DNA of 64,000 bases from NCBI RefSeq assembly GCF_001570405.1, contig NZ_BBYM01000037.1:16904-80903 (forward strand), in the 5' to 3' direction. A model generated the notes under the pieces. The model saw nothing but the letters and a program-made list of their open reading frames with translations, searched no databases and had not been told where the DNA came from. Source of the stretch: Microtetraspora niveoalba. Lineage in GTDB: Bacteria; Actinomycetota; Actinomycetes; Streptosporangiales; Streptosporangiaceae. Position numbers and translations under genes: made by a program. Positions 41,589 to 50,315 of the stretch are shown here, one piece after another (within the stretch, counting starts at the first letter, position 1; every line of letters starts with the position of its first letter).

Positions 41589-42881
41589 TCACAGACCGGC
41601 GCAGGCGAGCGCGCGCTGGTAGGCGACGGTGCTCGCGTTCCCGTCCTCGATGCGCTGGAACGCCTCGGCGGCCTCCAGCCAGCCCTGCGCGGCCATCCTG
41701 ATCTTGGGGGACCGCTCCAGCCAGTCACCGGCCGCCGCCAGCTCGGCCGCCGCCTCCTCGCGCCTGCCGAGCTGCTCGTACGCCTGGCCGAGCACGAGGT
41801 GCGCCTCGGCCCGCAGCTCGCCGTGGGGCTCCTCCATCAGGTCCTTGGCGGCGCGGGCGTGCTCCGCGGCCTCCTCGGGGTGGCGCAGCGCCAGCTCGGT
41901 GCGGGCCAGGAAGACCGAGCAGCGGGCGATGTCCGCCTTGCTCGCGGCCGACTCGCCGAGCTCGCGGTGGGTCCGCGCCATCAGGTCGCGGGCCGTCTCC
42001 AGGTCGTCCGGCCGGACCCGGAGCAGCAGGATCGCGTACGCGAGGCGGAGCCGGGCGAGGTTGCGGGGGTCGCCGTTCTCGCTCTGGACGGCCAGGGCGC
42101 GCTCGGCCAGCGCGAGCGACTCCTCGCCGCGTCCGGTCATCTCGGCGATCCTGGCGGCGTTCCAGTTCGCGGCGACCGTCGCGCGGGGCGTGCCGAGGAG
42201 GTCGGCGGCGGCGAGCAGCTCGTTCGCGAACTGGGTGGCGCGCAGCAGGTCGCCGCGCACGCCGTACGCGGCGAGCAGGGTCGCGGCGAGCTCGATCAGG
42301 TCGTCGGTCCAGGTGGCGCGGTTCAGGTCCTTGAGCATGGCCTCGCCCACCTGGACGGCCAGGCCGAGGTCGCCCTTCTCGCGGTAGCACCGGCACAGCG
42401 CGACGGCGATCGCCACGCGGCGGTCCTCCGGCATCGCCCCGGCCTCGGTGTCGAGCAGGCGGTTCAGGATCTCGATGGCCTCGCCGAGGTGGCCGCACGC
42501 CTCGGCGGCGAGCGCGTAGCCGAACTCGGCGTCCTGGTGCAACTGGGAGAGCCCGACCAGGCTCCGGTCGGCCAGCAGCTCGCCGAAGCGGCGCCTGGCC
42601 TCCTCGACCTCGCCGTTGTCCAGGGCGAGCCGCGCGAAGCGCAGCCCGAGTTCGAGCTCCTCCATCTGCTCGGCCGTCACGCCATTGATCAAATACGTGA
42701 GAGAGCAGTCGAGCTTCTGGGAGAGCAGTTCCAAAACCGCCGGAGTGGGCGTCCGCTTTCCACTCTCTATCAGCGAGACGTAGCTGTCCGAAAGCTCCGG
42801 ATGAGCGAGCTGAGCTTGGGAAAGACCACGTTGACGGCGGATCATCTTGATGCGCTGGCCTACTAGATCTTGACTCGTCAT
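41589..42881 (-). CDS. XRE-family HTH regulator with C-terminal TPR array (RRNPP-like architecture)
   Basis: A 430-residue protein from ATG 42881, preceded by AGGGGGAG. Residues 5-65 are an XRE helix-turn-helix: LVGQRIKMIRRQRGLSQAQLAHPELSDSYVSLIESGKRTPTPAVLELLSQKL. The rest (about 75-430) is a run of TPR-type helical pairs, e.g. ARLALDNGEVEEARRRFGELLA, AEACGHLGEAIEILNRLLDTEA, ALCRCYREKGDLGLAVQVGEAML, HLVLGQAYEQLGRREEAAAELAAAGDWL. An XRE domain plus 7-9 TPRs is the plan of peptide receptors such as PlcR/NprR/PrgX. A small secreted-peptide gene lies divergently 55 bases away (42937-43068). The HTH-coding part is lower in GC than the TPR part and the neighbouring genes. Peptide binding is inference. 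Confidence 0.88.
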   Translation of the reverse strand: MTSQDLVGQRIKMIRRQRGLSQAQLAHPELSDSYVSLIESGKRTPTPAVLELLSQKLDCSLTYLINGVTAEQMEELELGLRFARLALDNGEVEEARRRFGELLADRSLVGLSQLHQDAEFGYALAAEACGHLGEAIEILNRLLDTEAGAMPEDRRVAIAVALCRCYREKGDLGLAVQVGEAMLKDLNRATWTDDLIELAATLLAAYGVRGDLLRATQFANELLAAADLLGTPRATVAANWNAARIAEMTGRGEESLALAERALAVQSENGDPRNLARLRLAYAILLLRVRPDDLETARDLMARTHRELGESAASKADIARCSVFLARTELALRHPEEAAEHARAAKDLMEEPHGELRAEAHLVLGQAYEQLGRREEAAAELAAAGDWLERSPKIRMAAQGWLEAAEAFQRIEDGNASTVAYQRALACAGL

Positions 42882-42919
42882 GGGCTCCCCCTGCAAGAAT
42901 GGTGTAAATCAGACGATTT
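42870..42919 (+). promoter_or_regulatory. Shared control region of the XRE-TPR and peptide genes
   Basis: On the plus strand TTGACT (42870-42875), a 19-base spacer and AAGAAT (42895-42900) could drive the peptide gene; the predicted +1 is about 42907. An inverted repeat AAATC-AGAC-GATTT sits at 42906-42919, on that +1 and just before the CAGGAG ribosome site, where a bound regulator would block transcription. The start codon and HTH-coding DNA of the regulator overlap this promoter. Confidence 0.4.
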
Positions 42920-42936
42920 CCCGACAGGAGCTGATC

Positions 42937-43068
42937 ATGCGCCGCCGACTCATCGTCTCTGCCTTGGCTCTTCTCTTCTCAACCAGTGTGGTTGTCGCGG
43001 CAAATGCTACGGCTGCCACCGCTGCGCCGTCTTCCCCCAAGTACGCGCCGGCCGACTGGTGCTGCTGA
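42937..43068 (+). CDS. Small exported peptide precursor (43 residues), candidate signal peptide for the adjacent XRE-TPR protein
   Basis: ATG 42937 with CAGGAG eight bases ahead. MRRR is followed by a hydrophobic core (LIVSALALLFSTSVVVA), an ANA/TAATAA cleavage region, and a short tail, PSSPKYAPADWCC, ending in Trp-Cys-Cys and TGA. A Sec signal peptide plus a tail of 13-20 residues is the pattern of Phr/PapR-type pheromone precursors. Codons are less G/C-biased than in the genes around. Alternatives: a bacteriocin-like or structural micro-peptide. An upstream in-frame ATG (42880) would lack both ribosome site and signal sequence. Confidence 0.65.
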   Translation: MRRRLIVSALALLFSTSVVVAANATAATAAPSSPKYAPADWCC

Positions 43069-43121
43069 GTCGTTATCTCTCCTGATCCATCCCTTCTGCT
43101 CTACTGTTCCGGCGGCGCGGC

Positions 43122-44699
<1,578 letters not shown>

Positions 44700-44873
44700 G
44701 CGGATCAGACTATTTGGAGAAATCTACAACCGATATCCCCCGCGGCCACGGCGTTTCATCGCGCCGCCGATTGGCCCGGGTGACCTCGCCTGATGTACTG
44801 CCCGTACGCCCTCGCCCGGAGCGGAAGCGGAGGCCGGGCGGGGCCCCGGGCGTCCGGAAGTGGGGAGCGACCG

Positions 44874-47270
44874 TTGAAGACCGAGACCCGCGGCGGCATG
44901 GGCGTCGGCGTGAGCGCCCCCCGCCCCGACGGCACGCTGAAGGTGACCGGCGAGTTCGCCTACGCCTCCGACCTGTGGCTCGACGGCATGTTGTGGGGCG
45001 CGACGCTGCGCAGCCCGCACCCGTCGGCCCTGATCCGATCGATCGACGTCGCCCCGGCCCTGGCCATGCCCGGCGTCCACGCGGTGCTGACGCACGAGGA
45101 CGTGCCCGGCGAGAAGTTCTACGGCCTCGAGCGCGCGGACCAGCCGGTGCTCGCGGTGGACCGGGTGCGCTACCAGGGCGAGCCGGTGGCGATCGTCGCG
45201 GCGGACCATCCGGAGACGGCCCGCAGGGCGGCCGCCGCCGTCGCCGTCGAGTACGAGGTCCGCGAGGCGGTCACCGATCCGCGCCGCGCCGTCTTCGACC
45301 CGGGCTGTCCCCGCGTCCACCCGGGCGGCAACGTCGTACGGCACCAGCCCGTCCGGGTGGGGTCGGCCGGGCCGGACGCGTGTACGGGGGACGGAGCGCG
45401 GGCCGAGGTCGTCGTCACCGGCGAGTACGAGGTCGGGATGCAGGACCAGGCGTTCCTCGGCCCCGAGGCCGGCCTCGCCGTACCGGCGGACGACGGCGGC
45501 GTGGACCTCTACATCGCCACCCAGTGGTTGCACGTGGACCGGGACCAGATCGCGCCGTGCCTCGGCCTGCCGAAGGAGAAGGTGCGGCTCACGCTGGCCG
45601 GAGTCGGCGGCGCCTTCGGCGCCCGCGAGGACCTGTCGATGCAGATCCACGCCTCGATGCTGGCGCTGCGCACCGGCCGCCCCGTGAAGGTCGTCTACGG
45701 CCGCGAGGAGTCGTTCTTCGGGCACGTCCACCGGCATCCCGCGTGGATGCGCTACGAGCACGGGGCGACCGCCGACGGGCGGCTCGTCTACGTCAGGGCG
45801 GAGATCGTGCTCGACGGCGGGGCCTACTGCTCGTCGTCGCCCGCCGTCGTCGGGAACGCCGCGTCGCTCGGCGTCGGACCGTACGAGGTGCCGAACGTGT
45901 CGATCGACGCGTACGGGGCCTACAGCAACAACCCGCCGTGCGGGGCCATGCGGGGGTTCGGCGCCGTCCAGGCGTGCTACGCGTACGAGTCGCAGATGGA
46001 CCGGCTCGCAGCGGCGTGCGGCCTCTCGCCCGTCGAGATCCGCGTGCGCAACGCCGTGGCGCAGGGGTCGCGGCTGGCGACCGGGCAGCTCATCGACACC
46101 CCGGCCCCGCTCGCCGCGATGCTCCGCGAGCTGGAGGCGATGCCGCTCCCCGAGCCCCCGGCGTCCGTGGCGTTCGGGCCGTCGGGCCCGGGCGGGGCGA
46201 GCGCGGTCCCGCCGGCCGAACCGAGCGGGCGGGGCCTGGGCGAGGTGAGCGGCGCGGGCGGGACCGCACCTGTCGCTCCCGCCGCGTCCGGGGCGTTTCC
46301 CACGCGAGGGGAGCCCGATCCCCGGACGCTGCCGGGCGGCGTCGGACGGACCACGCGCGGCGAGGGGGTGCGGCGCGGCGTCGGCTACGGCGTCGGCATC
46401 AAGAACATCTGCTTCTCCGAGGGCTTCGACGACTACTCGACCGCCCGCGTCCGGGTCGAGCTCCTCGGAGGCGAGCCGCACGCGCTCGTCCACACGGCGG
46501 CGGCCGAGGTCGGGCAGGGCCTCGTCGCGATCCAGGCGCAGATCGCCCGCACCGAGCTGGGCATCGACCGGGTCACGCTGGCCCCGGCGGACACGTCCGT
46601 CGGGTCGGCCGGATCGTCCTCCGCGTCCCGTCAGTCGTATGTCACGGGAGGCGCGGTCAAGGCGGCGTGCGAGGCCGTACGGCGGCGCCTGGACGCGCTC
46701 GCCGCCGCCGACCCCGGACTCCCGCTTGCGGAGTTGCTCGAACGGTTCGGCCCGGTCGAGGAGACGCGGGAGTACCGGCACCGGCCGACGTTCCCCATGG
46801 ATCCGGTGACCGGCCAGGGCGACTCGCACACCCAGCTCGCGCTCTGCGTCCACCGGGCGGTCGTGGACGTGGACGTGGAGCTCGGGCTGGTCAAGGTCGT
46901 CGAACTCGCCGCCGTGCAGGACGTCGGCCGGATCATGAACCCGCTCGCGCTGGAAGGGCAGATCCACGGCGGCTCCGCGCAGGGCCTCGGCCTCGCCCTG
47001 ATGGAGGAGATCCAGGTGCGTGACGGCAGGGTGCTGAACCCGTCGTTCACCGACTATCTGATCCCGACCATCCTCGACATGCCACCGATGCGGCTGTCCG
47101 TCCTGGAGAATCCCGATCCGCACGCCCCCTATGGGCTGCGCGGGGCCGGGGAGCCGCCCACGCTGTCGTCCACGCCCGCCGTGGCGGCGGCCGTACGCGC
47201 GGCGACGGGCCTCGCGCTGCCGCGCGTCCCGATCCGTCCGGACGACATCGCCCTCGCCTGTTCCCCCTGA
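44874..47270 (+). CDS. pucD: Xanthine dehydrogenase molybdenum-cofactor subunit (PucD/XdhB-like)
   Basis: About 798 residues from TTG 44874, chosen for the GGGGAG site six bases before it; the frame is open to 44793. N-terminal aldehyde oxidase/xanthine dehydrogenase a/b hammerhead: GTLKVTGEFAYASDLWLDGMLWGATLRSPHPSA, PGVHAVLTHEDVPG. Moco-binding segments: AGVGGAFGAREDLSMQIHASMLAL, NNPPCGAMRGFGAVQACYAYE, AEVGQGLVAIQAQIARTELG, GSAGSSSASRQSYVTGGAV, and the catalytic-end motif YGLRGAGEPPTLSSTPAVAAAV (active-site Glu). A Gly/Pro-rich insert of about 60 residues lies near 430-490. The FAD and 2Fe-2S subunits are not adjacent, which is unusual. Confidence 0.92.
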   Translation: MKTETRGGMGVGVSAPRPDGTLKVTGEFAYASDLWLDGMLWGATLRSPHPSALIRSIDVAPALAMPGVHAVLTHEDVPGEKFYGLERADQPVLAVDRVRYQGEPVAIVAADHPETARRAAAAVAVEYEVREAVTDPRRAVFDPGCPRVHPGGNVVRHQPVRVGSAGPDACTGDGARAEVVVTGEYEVGMQDQAFLGPEAGLAVPADDGGVDLYIATQWLHVDRDQIAPCLGLPKEKVRLTLAGVGGAFGAREDLSMQIHASMLALRTGRPVKVVYGREESFFGHVHRHPAWMRYEHGATADGRLVYVRAEIVLDGGAYCSSSPAVVGNAASLGVGPYEVPNVSIDAYGAYSNNPPCGAMRGFGAVQACYAYESQMDRLAAACGLSPVEIRVRNAVAQGSRLATGQLIDTPAPLAAMLRELEAMPLPEPPASVAFGPSGPGGASAVPPAEPSGRGLGEVSGAGGTAPVAPAASGAFPTRGEPDPRTLPGGVGRTTRGEGVRRGVGYGVGIKNICFSEGFDDYSTARVRVELLGGEPHALVHTAAAEVGQGLVAIQAQIARTELGIDRVTLAPADTSVGSAGSSSASRQSYVTGGAVKAACEAVRRRLDALAAADPGLPLAELLERFGPVEETREYRHRPTFPMDPVTGQGDSHTQLALCVHRAVVDVDVELGLVKVVELAAVQDVGRIMNPLALEGQIHGGSAQGLGLALMEEIQVRDGRVLNPSFTDYLIPTILDMPPMRLSVLENPDPHAPYGLRGAGEPPTLSSTPAVAAAVRAATGLALPRVPIRPDDIALACSP

Positions 47271-47489
47271 TCGCCCGGCATCTCGCCGCACGTGCGCACC
47301 CGGTCCCGGATCGCGTCCACGTCGCCCCACGCGACGATCGCGTCCTGCCCACATCGGCACGCCCGCTCCTCGGCCGAGACCGCCGCCCGGGTCGGATAAC
47401 CCGCCGACGGGGGCCCGGACGACCGCTCCCTCAGGCAGGACGCGGATCCGGCTCGGCCGCCGGGCTTCGGGTGGGACCGGTCTGCCGGG

Positions 47490-48920
47490 TCAGAGGTCGC
47501 CCGAGTCGCAGGCGACGCCGTTCTGGTTCACGTCGGTGTACCAGGCGTACTCCTTGTGGACGCCCTTGGTGTACGGCCCGTAGCCCGCGTTCCTGGCCTC
47601 CTTGCAGGTGGCGAACCGCCCGGCTTCGGTCGGCCGGGAACTGGCCTGTGCCGTGGTCGAGCCGCCGGTGGTCCCCGTGGTGCTTCCGGTCGTGCCGCCC
47701 GTGGTGCCCGTCGTCCCGCCGGTTCCGCCTGTCGTGCCGGTTGTGCCGCCCGTCGTGCCGGTCGTTCCGCCGGTGCCGCCTGTCGTGCCGGTCGTTCCGC
47801 CCGTAGTGCCGGTCGTTCCGCCCGCGCCGCCGGTCGTTCCCGTCGTGTCCCCGCCGGTCGTACCCGTCGTGTCCCCAGTGCCGCCCGTGGTGCCGGTGGT
47901 CCCGCCTGTGGTTCCGGTGTCCCCTGTCGTGCCGCCCGTGGTGTCGCCGCCTGTGGTGTCGCCGCCGGTGGTGCCGGTGGCGGTGTCCCCGGCGCCGCTG
48001 CCGAGGAGCCGGGCGATGAGGGCGTCCGCGTTGGGCTGGGTGAAGCCGGCGATGCTGAGACTGTCCTGGGTGATCTCCTGGGCCACGCGGGGCGCGGCGA
48101 TGACCTTGTCGCCGACGACGATGGCGAGCTGCTGCTTCACCGTCTCCCGGGTCAGGTCGGCGACCTGCTCGCGTGTGGCGGGCGCCAGGACGATCCGCAC
48201 CGAGTGGGTGCCGTCCTGCTCGGCCACCCGTTCGATCTTCTGCACCGTGGTGACCGTCACACCCGGGTCGAGCTGGTAGCAGGTGGTCCCGTCGTCGTCG
48301 GGCACGGCGTCCGTTCCCGTGCAGGGCGCGGCGCGTACGCCGACGACCGGCGCGAAGTGAATGGACGTGCGCAGGGTCCGGGGCGGCGTGGACAGCGGAG
48401 GAGAGTCCTGGTTGCGCGTCATCAGTACGGCTACCGCGCCGAGCACGCCGGTCATGACGACGACGAGGACGAGCGCGACGGCGAGGACGATCGTGGTGCC
48501 GCGGGTCGCCTGCGGCGGACCGGGAGGAGCGGCCGGACCGGTCGTGCCGTCCGGGGAGGCGGCGTCGCCCCCTGATGCTCCAGGCCCTCCTGGCGCTCCA
48601 GGCGACCCCGCTGCTCCGGGCGCTCCGGGCACTCCAGGCACTCCGGGCGCTCCCGGTGATCCAGATGTCCCCGGCGCTCCGGGCGAGCCGGGCGCCCCCG
48701 GTGCTCCGGGCGGTCCGAATGTTCCAGGCGCTCCGGGCACTCCCGGCGGTCCTGACGCACCCGCGGCGCCTGACGAACTCGGCGGGAACGCGGCACCAGG
48801 TGTGCCCGGAGCACCCGGCGGGGCGGCCGACGGCACGGCTCCGGGGCCCTCCGGCCCGCGGTCGGATCCCTGGTCACCTGGAACCGGCGTGTTCTGCATC
48901 CCGACCTCGATCCCTGACAT
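47490..48920 (-). CDS. Membrane-anchored protein: collagen-like repeats, TM, SecD-head-like domain, Thr/Gly repeats, Excalibur domain
   Basis: A 476-residue protein (ATG 48920; ATG 48899 with GAGG is an alternative). Residues 36-118: Gly-X-Y collagen-like triplets rich in GAP. 143-167: membrane helix. About 178-302: domain resembling the SecD/SecDF P1 head (HSVRIVLAPATREQVADL, LAIVVGDKVIAAPRVAQEI, DSLSIAGFTQPNADALIARLL). 305-430: TGTTGG-type repeats. 436-476: Excalibur-like Ca2+-binding domain, FATCKEARNAGYGPYTKG then YTDVNQNGVACD, with two Cys and the D-x-N-x-N-x-x-C-D loop. The signal helix places the collagen-like part inside the cell, which is odd. Both repeat blocks are DNA tandem repeats. 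Surface role inferred. Confidence 0.8.
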   Translation of the reverse strand: MSGIEVGMQNTPVPGDQGSDRGPEGPGAVPSAAPPGAPGTPGAAFPPSSSGAAGASGPPGVPGAPGTFGPPGAPGAPGSPGAPGTSGSPGAPGVPGVPGAPGAAGSPGAPGGPGASGGDAASPDGTTGPAAPPGPPQATRGTTIVLAVALVLVVVMTGVLGAVAVLMTRNQDSPPLSTPPRTLRTSIHFAPVVGVRAAPCTGTDAVPDDDGTTCYQLDPGVTVTTVQKIERVAEQDGTHSVRIVLAPATREQVADLTRETVKQQLAIVVGDKVIAAPRVAQEITQDSLSIAGFTQPNADALIARLLGSGAGDTATGTTGGDTTGGDTTGGTTGDTGTTGGTTGTTGGTGDTTGTTGGDTTGTTGGAGGTTGTTGGTTGTTGGTGGTTGTTGGTTGTTGGTGGTTGTTGGTTGSTTGTTGGSTTAQASSRPTEAGRFATCKEARNAGYGPYTKGVHKEYAWYTDVNQNGVACDSGDL

Positions 48921-49086
48921 CGTCGGAGAGCCTATCGAGCTATGCCATGCCGAGGTAATCGGTTGATCAACGGCTTTCCATCCCGGCACTTCCACCACAA
49001 TTTGTGGCGAATGGCCGGTAATTGGTTGCGCCTGGTGACCTGCCGCCCGCCGTCCCCCGGGAACCGAGAGTTAAGGGTCGACATCC

Positions 49087-49109
49087 TCCCCCTCGATGAA
49101 CGAGGGGGA
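49087..49109. mobile_element. Isolated IS200/IS605-type end hairpin (relic)
   Basis: TCCCCCTCG (49087-49095), a 5-base loop ATGAA and CGAGGGGGA (49101-49109) form a 9-base hairpin. It is flanked by GTCGACATCC on the left and TTCC on the right. This GTCGACATCCTCCCC...GGGGATTCC layout is the familiar terminal hairpin of IS200/IS605 elements and their TnpB guide RNAs in actinomycetes. No tnpA, tnpB or second end is present. It lies 64 bases before the ald start, in its probable leader. A plain hairpin of another origin is possible. Confidence 0.45.
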
Positions 49110-49172
49110 TTCCACCCGTCACCGGCCGGTCTTCCCGCTTCACCGCCGACCGCCCGTCGAGGAGGTGTCCTC

Positions 49173-50288
49173 ATGAAGGTCGGAGTCCCGCGCGAAATCA
49201 AGAGCCAGGAGTATCGCGTCGCCCTCACCCCGGCGGGCGCCCACGAGCTGGTACGGCACGGCCACGAGGTGCTCGTCGAGAGGGGGGCCGGGATCGGCTC
49301 CGCAATCGCCGACGACGACTTCGCCGGGGCGGGCGCGCGGATCGTGGAGTCGGGTGAGGAGGTCTGGGCCCACGCGGAGCTCGTGCTCAAGGTCAAGGAG
49401 CCCGTCCCCCAGGAGTACCACCGGATGCGCAAGGGCCAGGTGCTGTTCACCTACCTGCATCTGGCCGCTTCGGAGCCGTGCACCCGGGCGATCCTCAACT
49501 CGGGCGTCACGGCCGTCGCGTACGAGACCGTCCAGACGGCGACCGGGGCGCTGCCGCTGCTCGCCCCGATGTCGGAGGTCGCGGGACGGCTCGCGCCCCA
49601 GGTCGGGGCGTACCACCTGATGCGGCAGGGCGGCGGGCGCGGGGTGCTGATGGGCGGCGTCTCGGGCGTCTACGCGGCGAAGGTCGTGGTGATCGGCGCG
49701 GGCGTCTCGGGCATGAACGCGGCCGCGATCGCGCTCGGGATGCAGGCCGAGGTCCTGCTGCTCGACCTCGACATCGACCGGCTCCGGCAGGCCGACGTCA
49801 TCTACCAGGGGCACTGCCAGACGGTGGCGTCCAACGCGTACGAGATCGAACGGGCGGTGCTCGACGCGGACCTGGTGATCGGCGCCGTGCTGGTGCCGGG
49901 GGCCAAGGCCCCCACGCTGATCACCAACGACCTGGTCGCCAGGATGAAGACCGGTTCCGTCCTGGTCGACATCTCGATCGACCAGGGCGGCTGCTTCGAG
50001 GACTCGCGGCCGACGACGCACGCGAACCCCGTCTACCGGGTGCACGACTCGGTGTTCTACTGCGTGGCGAACATGCCGGGCGCGGTGCCGCACACCTCGA
50101 CGTTCGCCCTGACCAACACGACGGTCCCGTACGCGCTGGCGATCGCCGACCTCGGCTGGCGGGACGCGCTGCTCGCCGACCCGGCGCTCGCCAGGGGGCT
50201 CAACGCCCACGAGGGGCACCTGACCAGCCGGCCCGTGGCCGAGGCGCACGGGCTGGAGGCGGTGCCCCTGGAGGAGGTGTTCGGGTGA
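49173..50288 (+). CDS. ald: Alanine dehydrogenase
   Basis: A 371-residue NAD-dependent dehydrogenase, the normal Ald length, with GGAGG nine bases before the ATG. Motifs: [33 protein letters not shown] (substrate Arg/Lys region), [12 protein letters not shown] (catalytic Lys), TYLHLAASE (catalytic His), [30 protein letters not shown] (Rossmann) and [26 protein letters not shown]. It interconverts L-alanine and pyruvate plus ammonia. The C-terminus matches Ald to the end ([13 protein letters not shown]). Confidence 0.96.
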   Translation: MKVGVPREIKSQEYRVALTPAGAHELVRHGHEVLVERGAGIGSAIADDDFAGAGARIVESGEEVWAHAELVLKVKEPVPQEYHRMRKGQVLFTYLHLAASEPCTRAILNSGVTAVAYETVQTATGALPLLAPMSEVAGRLAPQVGAYHLMRQGGGRGVLMGGVSGVYAAKVVVIGAGVSGMNAAAIALGMQAEVLLLDLDIDRLRQADVIYQGHCQTVASNAYEIERAVLDADLVIGAVLVPGAKAPTLITNDLVARMKTGSVLVDISIDQGGCFEDSRPTTHANPVYRVHDSVFYCVANMPGAVPHTSTFALTNTTVPYALAIADLGWRDALLADPALARGLNAHEGHLTSRPVAEAHGLEAVPLEEVFG

Positions 50289-50315
50289 ACGGCCGGCATC
50301 TCCACGTGTACGGGC

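Noticed and set aside
42880..42936. Upstream ATG (42880) as the start of the small peptide gene
   Set aside because: It overlaps the regulator start codon, has no ribosome site, and would put 19 residues before the signal peptide.
47680..47990. Dense repeats considered as a mobile or CRISPR-like element
   Set aside because: They are in-frame codons for Thr/Gly repeats of the surface protein; no spacers.
49075..49172. Hairpin before ald as a known amino-acid riboswitch
   Set aside because: A single short hairpin without conserved junctions; its flanks fit an IS605 end better.
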